Shown here in pieces: positions 12,426-24,687 of a stretch of 64,000 bases of DNA. Source of the stretch: Guyanagaster necrorhizus (Eukaryota > Basidiomycota > Agaricomycetes > Agaricales > Physalacriaceae); contig NW_025064884.1 in the NCBI RefSeq assembly GCF_019112545.1, positions 1,500,032-1,564,031 of the forward strand, in the 5' to 3' direction. Both the position numbers and the translations under genes were made by a program. The notes under the pieces are model-generated. The model was not told where the DNA came from and made no database searches. It worked only from the letters and a program-made list of their open reading frames with translations. How positions within the stretch are numbered: the stretch's first letter is position 1; every line of letters starts with the position of its first letter.

Positions 12426-13600
12426 TCAGAAAGATAGATCCCTCTCCATACCCACTTCCAACGCTCGCAGCTGTATCTCCCAAATCTTACCACACAGTTC
12501 CACCAACCAGGCGATACACGACCTCGAAACCTCATCCATGGTAACGATGAAATCCAAATCCTCCTCCACCATCTTCCTCCCTTCCCGTGTCATCTCAGAC
12601 CACAGTCTTCTCAGCCCATCAAGGTACGCATTCCTCGTGACCTCCTCTCCTTTGCCGAGCCCTACCCCCTGGGCTATGGCGTAGAACGAACTGCGATCAC
12701 TGTGCACAGACGTCGGTTTGTGCGCAGTGAGCTTCTTCGATATCTTGTCAAGGAGATATAACACCCTCGCTGTCTGGCATGACTCGGGATTATGTAGCAG
12801 CACGATGATAGTCCCACCCGTTTTGACCCCCTGCAACCCCAGGACAAGCTGTGACACAAGGAGAAGGTCGCTATCCCGGTTCGCACGCCAGCTGGAAAGT
12901 GGGCTAGCACCAAGGATGGCGAGGTCGAATTGACGTTTTTCAATATCCCGAGGAACAGCTTTGAAATTTGTGCCGGTGGCCGAAACCGATGACGAGAGCT
13001 GGAATTTCGTCAAGTCGTGGGGAACGAATGTCTGTCGGCGTAGACGGTTATCCAGGCAATAAGCGTATCCACCGTCTTCTGTAGGCAGGGAGATTCCGAG
13101 GCCTCTAGCGATCTTGTTCTTCTCAAGGATGTAGGCAGTAAAGCCACCGGGACAACAACTTAAAAAAACATGAGGTCGTTCAGAATGACGACCGGTGGTG
13201 ATCTCGGGAATCACTCACCCAAGGTCCAGAAAGCGCAACGATCCCCTTGCAGCCGATGGAATGCACTGTGTCACCGTATTCATCTCTTTCATCACTGCCT
13301 TCGTCTTTCTCAGCCAAAAGTTGTTCTGAAAAGAGTCCCGGCCAGGAGATCCGGTCAACATTATCGACCGTCGTCTGTCAAAGCCTTTCGGGGAGCGTTT
13401 CTCCTGAACTGGTATCTGAGATCGTGGAGTCAGCATCATGGCCATCACACGCAAGAACCAGTAGAACTTACGTCGGTAGTGCAATTAGCTTCTGTGAGCT
13501 CCGCGAGGACCTTGCAGCCACTCTCGATGATGATATCCTTCAAGGTGGGTTTTTCGATAGGCGGGTAGATAATCAGGTTGTCTGGGTAAGGCGCTACCAT
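12426..13600 (-). CDS. FtsJ/RrmJ-like SAM-dependent RNA methyltransferase
   Basis: Three exons (13600-13472, 13415-13219, 13158-12426; GTAAGT and GTGAGT donors) give 352 residues from MVAPYPDNLIIYPP. Across the second splice the SAM-binding motif reads FLDLGCCPGGFTAYILE, the FtsJ motif I (DxGxxPGG). Later segments read RQFDLAILGASPL and LVLGLQGVKTGGTIIVLLHN, matching the D-loop and the K-region of the FtsJ fold. FtsJ enzymes 2'-O-methylate rRNA, tRNA or mRNA caps. Basidiomycetes have many such lone FtsJ-like proteins of unknown target. The catalytic K-D-K-E set is only partly assignable by eye, so activity is not certain. The N-terminal 40 residues and the C-terminal helical extension are specific to this protein. 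The frame is intact. Confidence 0.85.
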
Positions 13601-14375
13601 GTTGGCGAAGGTGGGGATGGGGAGAAGGATACCCTGGGATGGTCTCCAGATGAATGCACGAAAGAACGCCACTTGAAGCCAGATTCTTACAGCATGCGCT
13701 GAAGAAACGGGGATATATTGGCGTTTGGTTCTTCGGGTTGCTAATGCTGTTACGTCGCCGAGAGTAAACGAAGGCGCATCAGGTTCCAATGCGTGCGTAT
13801 CCGCTGCTTGAGCCTTTCTAGACTGATGGATTTTTTAGACAGGCAAAACAGTTGGCAGGTATTGCTCAGCTAGAATGATACATACTATAGAGAATTCAAA
13901 CTCTCGGCCGCAGAGAGATGGATACGGACGAACCTGACAATGCATATTCGGCATTTTCGGAACAAGCGGCTCGCGCGTACTGCGGCAACGTCTTCGAAGG
14001 GTCAGCACCTAATGTACATAATAATATGTCATGAAATAGAACTTCCAAAGAAGAAGAATAATGAAAACAAGTCCAAGTGGAGCTTTGGTGGGGCAGACAC
14101 TACATGCTCGGGAAAAAAAGAGGATGGGAGGTCGAACGTGACCGCGTCGCGAGAGAGACACAGCCTTTCCGTCCGGCAGGCACTCCTTTCTCTCAATCCA
14201 CCATGCTATCTAGCCTGCCGCCCCTTGCAGACAAGAGGAATCACAACTCCCGGCATCTGCATTCAGTCTCAGCCGCGGCGGTAAACAGGAAAGAGGTGCT
14301 CGGATCAGGGTCGTGCGCTAGGGTTTTTTCAACTCCATCTGTAACATCGTGTCAGCGGGCAGCCGTCGACCGGTC
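13601..14375. other. Intergenic between two divergent genes
   Basis: This lies between the start of the FtsJ-like gene and the start of the broken DUF6535 gene, so it should hold both promoters. Open frames at 13940-14284 and 14077-14406 on the plus strand have no protein-like composition. No other feature was seen. Confidence 0.4.
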
Positions 14376-17070
14376 ATGTCTGACCAGCACCGAGTCGACG
14401 AAGTAGCAGGAAAACGCCCTTCTGAAGGCATCTCCGATGTTCAGGACCGCCCAGAAGGGTCGTTACAGAACAATGGCTCGAAATTGCGTCAAGAAAACGA
14501 AGAGAAGTCAGGAAATGGAGACTGGCAAGGAACACGTCAATTCAGATAATATTGGGGTCGAACCATTATTGAGCCCGGGAATACAGGAAGATGCCGGCGT
14601 CGAGGGTGATAGAGTTGCAAAGAAGACCAGGCCAGATGCTGGTTTAAAGACAGGTATCATGGCTCTTGCTTTCGGTTCCCTGGTATTATAATTATTCCTT
14701 ATGAAGGCTATCTTTAGGCCATAACCCGTTCAACTACGAGGACAAGTATCCCTAGGATAACCTCTACGAAGAAACAGCCTCAAAGGCAAGAGTATGGAGG
14801 ACATTCTTGGATGAGAGCGCAAACTACGATGCCAGGATGGTCGAGGAAACGAGGGATAGCGTCGACGTGCTCCTTTGTTTTCGTGAGTATCAAGCCGTCA
14901 TCTTCATCGCTGACGACCCTTCAGGCTGGTCTTTCTCAGCGGCAGTGTCAACCTTCGTATCTCAGATATCGAAGAGTCTGCGGGCAAGCTATACTCAAGT
15001 ATCGGCAACCCTGCTCTTCGAAATAGTTCTCATTCAGCGTATCATTGCGAACGGTTCGTCTCTCGACAACGTTCCAGTGTCCTCCCTCAACCCTTATGCC
15101 AAGTTCACTCCTGCAACTACGGACATCTGGGTGAACGGGCTATGGTCCACGAGTCTCTCCCTCAGTCTGGTAACCGTCCTGATCGCCGTTCTGGTGAAGC
15201 AGTGGCTCCACCATTACCTCGTCTTCCACCAGGGACTCCCCAAGAGCGGAGTCGTGTTCGACAATATCGATACGGGGGGCATTCCAGAAGTGGCATGTGA
15301 TGGTCATCATTGGACTTCTCCCCGTCATAATGCACCTCGCGCTCGGGATCTTTTTCGTTGGATTGGTCGTATTCTTCGTACCGCTCCGGCCTGGCCTTTC
15401 TTGGTTTATTGGTGGACACCGGTGGCATACACGACGTATTCGATAACCATCTTCCTACCAATTCTACCTCCACAATGCCCTTACCGTATACCGTTGTCGG
15501 ACCTCGTATATACTCCCTACCGCTACATTACACACGACCTATTTCCTAAACATGTCCGTCGACTCTTCGTGAAAGTCAACGCAGTACCTAGTACGGAGCT
15601 CCTTGAAACTTTCATGAGAAATGGAAAACAAGGGCGAGCGCCTACTTCGCTTCGAATTGTCCATTCCGCATCTGTATCATGACATGAGTTACACCTGGTC
15701 AAATTTTTACTTTGATGCTGCTGACGACAACTAGAGGCTTGCGATCGCTGTTTGGTCGAACGATATGCTGCAAAGGAGTAAATATTTGAAGCCGCTCAAT
15801 TCACCGACTTCCACCGCATTTTCGAGAAAGAAGCGTGCTCTCGTTCAACGAGGTTACCTCCAGTCATTTGGCTGAAACTCATACGAATAGCTAAAGACGA
15901 CGGAAGCGCCCCGACCAGCATCGACTCACTAGATTCATTTCCTATGGATCTATGCAGCCTCATTATTCCTTGGATGGGGAGTACGATGAAGAAGCCATCA
16001 CCCTCTGTTCAATTTGAAATCGCCGCTTAAGCGCACTTCCTCGATGAATTGACAGCCAACTTGTTGAACATGCTTTCGGCCTTTGATCAGTACGCCGAGA
16101 AAACATTGTTTCCTCCTGTTTTTGCGTTCGCGTTGGCTTTCATTCGATATCTACTTCATCGGGTATCCTTATCTTTTCCTTTTGACATCGACACTCAACA
16201 CGCCCTATTAAATGCACTGTGCATCGTCTGTGACCATGTCACGTTGAACAATCTCCCTAACGGACACCTCGCCGCAAATTCCGATCTCGTGGAATACATT
16301 GTCGCTTATAGCTCTGTCTTCAAGCTTGGGCCTGAATGGACGGGTACTCAAATGCCTTTGCTGGATGTGTATTCAGGGATTGTCGGTGTCTCGAAGTCAC
16401 TTCTACCTGGATACTCCCCAAGGCACAAATTTTGGCCCGTTCTACGACCACTTGTTGAAACCTGATCAATCGGTATGACACCATACGACACTTACTGGGT
16501 TATCTATGCGCCCTTCGATACTATGTGCGATATTTTGGGACTCGGCCTCAGGCATGATGTACAAATAGTGTATGACGTCTTCCTCGAGATACGACGACTG
16601 GAAGTTTTCGGAAGCCCATTCCCTCGGTCCATCGCTGGTGACCGTTATCAATGGGTATGTCGCTGGGCTTGCGGCACTGGACACGTCGATCGATATCAAG
16701 TGGTATTTGGATCATCTTCACAAGCATGAGGATCTGTTCTTGGCGTGTTGCATTTTGGCCACCAACGGGTGGAACGCATTCAGTGAGACGCCCATTCGTT
16801 TCCCTCAGTCACAAGCCCGACTATCGCAGGGACATATGGGCACTAGCAAATCTTCGACTGTCAGATCCTGCCGGAAATTGCACGATCTATTACGGGATGA
16901 CGGTGGGGAGTTTTCGATCGAGCAGTAGAAATGGACGACGCATGGATACGAGGCTCCCGAACCTAAGGCGCTCGACGAAGCGAAAAATAATATTCGTTTG
17001 GTCCTGGGCGAGCTTGATGGGTTCTTTTCTAGTTCAATGAATTTGAAGGTTCGTAGCTCGGTAGGTTGAC
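14376..17070 (+). pseudogene. DUF6535 membrane-protein gene, broken
   Basis: The gene opens MSDQHRVDEVAGKRPSEGI at 14376 and reaches the domain at about 14720: NPFNYEDKYP, a TAG, DNLYEETASKARVWRTFLDE. A GT-AG intron (about 14882-14924) then leads to FSAAVSTFVSQISKSLRASY and TQVSATLLFEIVLIQRIIAN. Helices continue through DIWVNGLWSTSLSLSL and LVKQWLHHYLVF. After that the coding signal moves between frames: ERSRVRQYRYG, AFQKWHVMVIIGLLPVIMHL, then AYTTYSITIFLPIL. At least three frame changes sit around 15230-15420, one near a run of six G. C-terminal helical segments of the same family are scattered to about 17070 (16049-16465, 16572-16928). An in-frame TAG plus several shifts make a working protein unlikely. 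Confidence 0.8.
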
Positions 17071-18451
17071 TCACTATTCTTTTTGCTGAGAATCCAATCT
17101 GACTGGCTGTCCAGATATATATGCACGAATCGATAACCTGGCCTTTCTTGGGACGTATGCATCAATACCTACGAACATATCCTCGACGTCGAGAAAAGGA
17201 CGAAGGGCAGGTATGAATACCGTGCAGCTAGAGATCATTCCTTCGCCAGCCAGTGCAAATGAGCCTGATTGAGCTCAGACGTCGAAGCTTCATAGACCTC
17301 GCTTTCCAGGCTCACGACGAGTCACGTGTCGTGAGGCCCCAAAAGCGCTGTTCCCTGATAACCATGAGTTGGGTAGAGCTACCAGATTAAGACGAAACCA
17401 TAGCATAGCACAACCCTCCATTAAATCATTACCTACTATGTCTGAAAGGCGGCCTTGCGGTGAAAAGGATGCGCGAGATCCTGCTTTGCTTTGACCTGCC
17501 CTAATGCTAGTAATTCCTAGCAATTGGTTTCCGGCCCGGATGAAGCGACCCACCGATCGTCCTCCCGGGCCAGCTACCTGCCTTACGTTGCCGCATCTAC
17601 AACGAAAGCACATCCGGTAAGGGAATGATGATGTTTCAAGTTTCAAGCTCCAAAGCTCCACACCTGGATTGGAACGTTGCGGTGCACCAGGGTATTGACA
17701 TGCCAGAGCGATTTGCACTTTGACAGTATATTTATTCGCTAATATTATTACGACAGCTTAAAGTGACGTTACCGGGGCTAATATTAATAATAGATGCCAG
17801 TTTTTTCATCGTTGCCCCCCTCCCTCTCCCTCCACCGACCAGTCTTGAACCGCATTCAAGCGCCCTTACCATAAGATTGGCACAATAAAAGCAGTCTTCG
17901 TCAATTTGGTGTCCCCCAGCTCATGTTTTGAGCTCCAAAATGCCACCCAGACCAGATCGATGAATCGAAGGCACATGCATCATACGCGAGCTTGCGATAG
18001 CCTCCCTCTTACCATTCATCCTCTCGAGACAGCAATAGACTAATATTTCTCAACTGCGTTCTAGTATTTTCACTCAGCACCCAGAACCTCCATCTGGTGA
18101 CATGACGGCCATGTGTCCAAGTTCCAGTGGATGCTCAACGTGGTCTCTCCTCTCGTCTCGCGTTTCTGATTAGAGCTGCTTATCTCCGGTACTAAACCCT
18201 TTCTCCCTCATGAGTTATCAAGAAGCATTACAATTGTCCGGGCCTAGATATGATCTGGTGCTTTTGCTTCCAGTTTCTCCGTCGAACTGATATGTCTTTT
18301 TTATCTTTCCGAAGAACACCCAAAGGAATGTAACCACTATTAACCCTTCATATACTCGCACGTACTAGACGGATGTTGCATATGGCTGACGGCCCGGGTC
18401 CACGATCTTATCGAATTATAAAGTCAGTGAAATGGATGCATCATCTAAAAG
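17071..18451. other. Intergenic, no gene recognised
   Basis: A minus-strand open stretch of 142 codons (17290-17718) has arginine/glycine-rich, shadow-like composition and matches nothing I know. 17730-18440 is AT-rich with pyrimidine tracts (such as around 17815-17840) and probably contains the promoter of the secreted-protein gene that follows. Confidence 0.4.
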
Positions 18452-19347
18452 ATGCGATCGTTTTCCTTCTTTTCCCTCTTCTGTCTTCTCTCCCTGGTAG
18501 CGGCAGTCGACTGGTACACAGTCGAATGGGACGCTACGTAAGTCATCCATTGTCTTCCTCCTGCCATATTCGAATGACGACCGCTTTCCCTCAGTACCTT
18601 CATGGCCATGTCCGGTGACATGCTCGTTCCCGACCTGCCGACGCCCGGAGGTACACCCTACGTCTGGCCAGGCTTACAGTCCGACAACGGCGTCCTTCAA
18701 GCTGTCCTCGATGGCCGCAGTGGGACATGGTGGATTGGCGACGGGTTCTATGGCACACCTTCACTCGCCTGGGGTAATGGATTCAATGTGTACCCCGGGG
18801 ATACAGTGCACTTTGAGTTTAATGTTGTGAGTTTGCTCGCCGATCAGAATATAAATCTGTGAACCTTAATTTCGTAGAGCGGGACCGAATGGACGTGTAC
18901 CCTTTCATCTGGCTCTAGCTCCGCGTCGACGGTACTTGATGTCACAGGAAATACCATGAATCGGTGTGACAGTTCCCGTTTCCTCTTTTTTTTTTTCCCT
19001 TCCTTCCTTCTGATCACCTCTTCCTTCGTCTAGTGCTATATTTGCTGTCGAAGTAAGCGAGAACCATTCTTCCCATCTTACTTCCATTCATGTGGCTCTC
19101 AGTTGTACGATGTTGCTTTTGATTTTGGTCCGATCATCTATAGCAATGTCGAGATTACTGCGACAACAGCCGCATCGGGCTGGTGCGGGTCATGGCCGCA
19201 TCTTGGAAGCTATGTAAGTCATCTGCTGCTACTTGGTCGCCATGCCCATGTTGATGTTCTTTGACGCAGCCCTTCACGGTCACGAGTGCTACAGCATCTG
19301 GAAATACATGCAGTATCACAAGTATTGAGCAAGACAGTGCCTCGTAA
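18452..19347 (+). CDS. Small secreted beta-sandwich-like protein
   Basis: Six exons (18452-18537, 18595-18826, 18878-18963, 19034-19052, 19103-19213, 19270-19347) give 203 residues. The start MRSFSFFSLFCLLSLVAAV is a clean signal peptide, followed by DWYTVEWDAT. The mature part has many aromatic and glycine residues: MAMSGDMLVPDLPTPGGTPY, VLDGRSGTWWIGDGFYG, GNGFNVYPGDTVHFEFN, GTEWTCTLSS, AIFAVELYDVAFDFGP and ASGWCGSW. The alternation of strands and the GDTV..F and FAVELY..AFDFGP patterns resemble the concanavalin A-like/peptidase G1 type of secreted fungal protein. I cannot see the G1 catalytic pair with confidence, so no enzyme function is claimed. All introns are GT-AG and 51-70 bp. The gene is convergent with the next one, 145 bp apart. 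Confidence 0.8.
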
Positions 19348-19492
19348 ATCAAATTTCTATGCAATACAATTTGACTGCCTTCTGTGGACTCATGTATATG
19401 ATGGCAATTCAAGTAAACCATAAGAATCTGTATATTACAAACCGTGAATTGTATTCTGCATGCGACCCCCAGTCCGTTTGGCATACTAAGCC

Positions 19493-20597
19493 CTACTTCT
19501 TGACAGCATACAAAAACCCGTCATACCCTTGCCCAGTAGCAGTGCCAATTGTAGTCCCCTCTACTTCCTCATCGTCTTTCAATGCCAAAATGAGCTTTCT
19601 CACACCATCGGAATTCTCACTGGTATCAACGGGATCCGCGACAAGTCCACCTCGAATAACATTGTCCACGTACTGTTAATATGCTTAAGCCAAGGGGGAA
19701 GAAAACACAAAAAGGATCGACATACGATAACCCCTCCTTTACGCAAAAGTCGCTTAGCTTCCATGAAATAGTTCAACGTATTGATCTTGTCAGCGTCGAT
19801 GAAGACAAAGTCGAATTTCGGTTCCGACTCGATCTTTTGAAGCGAATCAAGGGCGGGGCCGACAATGATGTCAACTTTAGAGGCCAGTCCTGCTTTGGTA
19901 ATATTCTCTGTTGCGACCTGGAGAACATAATGTGTGAGTTGAGTCTCCATGACTTGCGAGAAACGAACGTGCTTACCTTGGCGTGGTGCTCACTTAGCTC
20001 TAAAGTAATGACCTTCCCGTCATCTGGGAGCGCCCTCGCAAGGTGAATGGTGGAATACCTAGCAAGGATTCAGATGACTCCACCAAGGACTAAAAGCTAG
20101 ATCACAGACCCTCCGAGCGTACCCACTTCCAAGATCCTTTTTGCACCAATGGACTTTGCCAACAGGTACAAGAGTTGTCCCGCAGCAGGGCTGACAGAAA
20201 TGGGCGGCAAGCCATTTGCCTCGCTGTTCTGGATCGCAGCATCGAGAGCTTCGTCTTTCCGCAAAAGGTGGGAGTTATGGAAGTTGTCAGATCGTTCCCA
20301 GTCGGCGGGGGTGGTGGGAGGTCGCTGTCTGCGTCCGTGTGGTCCGTGATGTCCACCATGTCGTCCATGGTGTCCATGTCCGTGTGGCTCTTGTGATCCC
20401 TCCAATGTTGAAGATTGACTATGTCTGTGCGGTCCGTGATGTCCATGTCTTCCATGGTGTCCATGTCCGTGTGGCTCTTGTGGTCCCTCGGCTTGTGATC
20501 CCTCGGACGTTGAAGATTGACTGTGTCTGTGTGGTCCGTGGTGTCCATGTCTTCCATGGTGTCCATGTCCGTGTGGTTCTTGTGGTCCTTCTGACAT
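19493..20597 (-). CDS. Class I SAM-dependent O-methyltransferase with histidine-rich N-terminal repeats
   Basis: Four exons (20597-20110, 20058-19977, 19917-19726, 19672-19493) give 313 residues. The catalytic domain follows the caffeoyl-CoA/catechol O-methyltransferase-3 pattern. Its parts are SEANGLPPISVSPAAGQLL; the SAM motif ILEVGTLGG, spliced to YSTIHLARALP; LELSEHHAKVATENI; and FDFVFIDADKINTLNYF, where DADK holds the metal-binding aspartate. It continues LLRKGGVI, VDNVIRGGLVADP and ends TATGQGYDGFLYAVKK. The family moves a methyl group from SAM to small phenolic or other acceptors and usually needs a divalent metal. The unusual part is the first 100 or so residues: three copies of a block such as HGHGHHGRHGHHGPH separated by RHSQSS linkers, not part of the known fold. 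The start is the first ATG in frame. The substrate is unknown. Confidence 0.9.
20333..20590 (-). repeat. Coding minisatellite: three units encoding His-rich blocks
   Basis: Three imperfect units containing CCATGGTGTCCATGTCCGTG (plus strand) lie inside the first exon of the O-methyltransferase gene. Each encodes the EPHGHGHHGRHG type block. Spacing is about 75-110 bp because linkers differ. Copy number could vary between strains by unequal exchange. Confidence 0.8.
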
Positions 20598-21731
20598 TGC
20601 AGATTGACGATGAGCGAAATATGCACTGGTTGAGTTGTTCCATGAGAGTCACCTTTATACAGTCCGTCAGATAACTATCATGTGCTGAACCTAGAATTCG
20701 GCTCTTAGTCAAACTCTTTACGAATTCCGCAGCTTGAGGTCGAGAATAGAGTACTAGGGAACGGATTCATCCATCGACGTTGTGGGGGCATGAACGAATT
20801 TAGCCAGCGTGTTATTCATCAAAGCGAAGATCGGCAGGAAAGTACTTGGACAGAGACTCGCTTTAACTGCAGCTGCGTTCAATATGTATGCGCAGTATTC
20901 GAAGCTGAGAAGCCGCTCTAGTAAATGAGATGACTTAGCACATATCTGATAAGTAAACCTTGATCAACGGTAACGGTAAGCAATGCCCTCTTGCGCAGCA
21001 TGCCCCTTGATCTGGCTGTCAGAGTCCAACATTGTCATTATAGTGATTGATGTCTTGACAAACTTTGGGCAAACTGGTCCGCAGCTTCTCAACATTATTA
21101 TCAGATGTAGGCGCCATATAGACTCATGAGGGTGCAACAAGTCTGGCTGGCGACACCGGAGCATTTGGTAGGTGATTTAAGGAAATAAGGTTTTCGAAAT
21201 AGCAATAATTCCTTCGTCAGTCGTTATTTTTGGTACGGAAGGCGATCTGCGAGGCGGGGTAATTGGGGCGATCATCGAGGATGGCGTTAACGAAATCCAA
21301 GTATATCAACCAATAGGCATCGACAACAAGATCTTTTGTACCAGTGAAGTGAAAGAAACCTGAGCAAGCAGCGAGCGGAACACAAGTAGATAGATGGAGA
21401 CCTCCCAGTGGCCCATCTTTTCGAATCCGTTTGGCACTCAGATTAAAGGTATCCGAACCTGAGTACGCAGTGGCCATTCAGCGATATCGTAGAAGTACCT
21501 TCTGCAACTTGCAGTAGAATTTTAAGCCCGGTATGGCGTCAGGATAAATCTAGGGACGACGTATGTAGCTTGAGTGGCCATAAGAATTCGAAGTCCAAAA
21601 CAAGCGCGCACAGCGCAGCCACGCGTTTCTGTGCACGTGGTCGCCGCCCTACCAACGTCACTTGTATTCCTACCGTCACTTACATCTCCAGCTCCCTACC
21701 TGGAGTAACCACCCTTCCCGTCAGATATCGC
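20598..21731. other. Intergenic, one weak 86-codon ORF
   Basis: An open stretch on the minus strand at 21217-21477 begins MATAYSGSDTFNLSAK and has fair composition. It has no recognised domain, and no splice partners were found. 20598-21210 shows nothing. 21560-21731 is likely promoter and leader of the transporter gene. Confidence 0.4.
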
Positions 21732-24211
21732 ATGACCGCTGTGAGTAACTGCTCTTTATGCCTGCAGGAGGCTGACCTCTGCATAGACGAGCAACCAAGC
21801 CTACCTCAATATACCAGAGTCCGATTCAGAGAACGCGGCTCTTAATCCTAGCCCGGACGAACCATGGGCACAGCTACGAGATGGAGGCAGCTTGACTGTT
21901 CATCCGGATGGTCATTCGTATAACTATTCCTACGGTCCGAAAGGTCTCGCTGGACTGTTCAGCAACCAGTACACACTTTGGTGTGTGATATTTGCGAGCA
22001 TTGGGGGTCTGAGTTTCGGGTATGACCAGGGTGTGGTATGTGTCGATGTCTATTTTGTTTGTTTCCGTGCTTATGTATTGATGATGGTTAGATTGCCAAT
22101 GTACTCGTGATGAAGGACTTTACGGAGCGTTGGCCCATATCACCCTTCCAGGAGGGCCTTATGAGTTGAGCTTCACGCGTTGGTCGTTGGATTAATTCTT
22201 ACACGCTTTTGAAGCGGCTATTCTGGAGCTTGGTGCATTGACTGGTTCTGTGTTATCAGGATTCTTGGCCGACCGGCACTCTCGAAGGCTTTCGATATTC
22301 GCAGCTTGCAGTGTGTCTACGTTGTATAAGGCGGTTACCTTCTCACTAATACTATATAGTTGTATTTTGTGTAGGTTCTGCACTCCAGTGTGGCGCTTGG
22401 AAATTGTATCATATATTCATCGGACGTGCTGTTGGGGGATTAGGCGTAGGGGCATTGAGGTCCATTTTCCCTTCGTCTTTTTCCTTCGTCTTTTCAGTCA
22501 CTGCTAACTCACTGTGACTACGCAGTGTGCTGTCACCATTATACATGGCTGAAATCAGTCCTCCCGAATTACGTGGATCTCTCATGGCCTTGGAACAGTT
22601 CGCCATCGTTTCGGGAGTCGTATTTGGTTTCTGGATCGGGTTCTTCACGCGTTCAAGTAGGCATTTATCATTTCATGACTTGGCTCGCTAACATACCTGG
22701 TGTGCCTCAGTACCCAGCTCAGCGTCTTGGCGGATACCATTAGGTATTCAGATCGTTCCTGGGATCATCTTATGTGCTGGATGCCTATTCCTCCCTGCAT
22801 CACCTCGCCTGTTGGTTCTTCAGGGCAGGTATGAAGAAGCTTTAGCCAGTTTGGCGAAGCTGAGACGGCGAACGCCTACAGAAGCCAAGAGGGATCCTTT
22901 GATTCAGGTAACAGTTACCGCTCTCCCTTTGACCAGTTAATCAGCTTTCCGTACTTGTACTTTTAGATTGAGCTTTTAGAGATGCGCGCTGAAGCCACTC
23001 TTCTCCAACGAACGTGTCCCAATGCTGACGATCTAAAAACTCACGGGATCCTCGGGGAGCTTCGATCCTGGGGAGCGCTGTTCACAAAGAAGTACCGAGC
23101 GCGTACGGCCGTTGGCGTGCTTATGATGGCGTTTCAGCGTACGTTCAGAAATCTTGTCTATGAGACGATTTAAGTGATAATTATTCCAGAATGGAGTGGT
23201 ATCAACGCATTACTATACTATGGTCCGATTCTTGTCAAGAGTATCGGACTATCCGGAGAAAAAATCACGCTATTGGTTTCCGGAGGCATTGGGATCGTTC
23301 AATTTTTTGCGGTCATACCGGCGATCTTACAGATAGATCGAATCGGTATGTAACCAGAAGGGTCTCATTCCTCCTCATTTCTGATGCAGATTAGGGAGGA
23401 AACCCTTGTTGAGAGGTGCGTTGAGCGCGAGGTAATGAACTAATGGCTCAGTTCTACTTAGGCGGGAGCGCGGTAATGGCCTGTTCGCACTTTGCAATTT
23501 CCCTTTTGGTTGGTTATGTCTCCACGATCGATCGATAGGAATTAAGTCTTTCCTTAGATCCTTCTGTATGGCGCCGATTGGTCATCTCATTCCATTGCAG
23601 CGTGGTTTGGAGTAGCGTAAGTCTCTGTCTTGTTCATCCTTGTAGTCATGTCATCAATACCCAGGTTCATCTATACATTTACCGCGTCCTATGGTGTCTC
23701 CTTTGGCCCTATCGGATGGGTGCTTCCAAGCGAAGTCTTTCCGCTGTCCATACGGAGTAAGGGTGTCGCATTGTCCACAGCGTCTAATTGGACCAACAAC
23801 TGTGAGTTACTTGCCCAATGGTCAGTGTTCGGCTCTCTGACAACTGTTAGTCCTTATCGGGCTGGTGACACCGGTACTCGTCGAGTGTTCTGCTTCGTAA
23901 ATGTCGACTTTGCTTGGTGAGGCATATATACGCTGACGTTTTGTCTGATCGCGCTAGTGGGACATTTATGATTTTCTCTACCGCGTGCTTTCTGGCGTAT
24001 TTGTGGGCTACATATAGCGTCCCTGAGACGGCGAATGTCTCGCTGGAAGAAATTGATGCTGTCTTTGGCACGTCATTAGGATTGGATGATGAATTGGTTC
24101 GACAACAGGTTAGTGTACGTTTTGTCATGAGATCCTTGGTGCTTACGTTAGTTTAAGATTGAAGAGGAGGTGGGATTACGGGAAATCATTAGAGACTTTA
24201 CTGATACATGA
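21732..24211 (+). CDS. Major facilitator superfamily sugar transporter (hexose/quinate permease type)
   Basis: Start ATG 21732 (MTA) is followed by an intron (21741-21796). Exon 2 (21797-22035) reads TSNQAYLNIPESDSENAAL and later LFSNQYTLWCVIFASIGGLS with FGYDQGV, the first helix of sugar porters. Further exons give IANVLVMKDFTERWPISPFQ, GALTGSVLSGFLADRHSRR, GRAVGGLGVGAL and PLYMAEISPPELRGSLMALE. Then come LFLPASPRLLVLQGRYEEAL, QWSGINALLYYGPILVKSIG, SYGVSFGPIGWVLPSEVFPL and VPETANVSLEEIDAVFG, ending at TGA 24209-24211. These are the signature motifs of the SP family: RxGRR-like loops, PASPR after helix 6, QxSGIN in helix 7 and PET...LEE after helix 12. It is a plasma-membrane proton/sugar symporter or facilitator by family. 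About ten or more introns; inner boundaries not all fixed. Substrate cannot be read from sequence. Confidence 0.9.
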
Positions 24212-24687
24212 GGAGGTTTGTGTTATGTCCTAGATATATTGTAGCCTAATAGTTGTGAAATCTTGCTGTCGACGCAAATAATTTGTTCGTATAATTTGGT
24301 TATATATCAAAACTTTCTTCAACGCATGGTTGCATTTAACAAGTTAAATAAAAGTTGAATACGAGGGAAGATGTAACTATATAGTACCTCATACGGATAG
24401 CTTGTTCAGTGCAGTCACATTTGATAGCCTATAATAGTTTACGATCACGCTTGGACAATCATCCTGTCACCATCCGGACCACCGTAGCTAACCCGCTCCG
24501 AGTCACGGGAGAAGGAGGCCAATCATCAAAAAACAGAGTCTTCTGCATCACTAGGGGAGGAAGGGATGTGATAGAAAGTGTCAATGTTACAATTTCTTCC
24601 ATGTACACAAGGATACATAGCTTGGTGATTAAATTACATTGGTGGTAAAGTTTCCTTCTAAAGGTTTGTGTTCATGATCGTCGTGAT
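24212..24687. other. Intergenic between two convergent genes
   Basis: AT-rich 3' flank of the transporter gene (tracts around 24240-24390), then unremarkable sequence. No coding signal is supported on either strand. Confidence 0.4.

Noticed and set aside
17290..17718. A 142-codon minus-strand ORF
   Set aside because: Composition is Arg/Gly/Ser-rich without domains, there is no splice partner, and it lies in the flank of a broken gene. Not enough support for a CDS.
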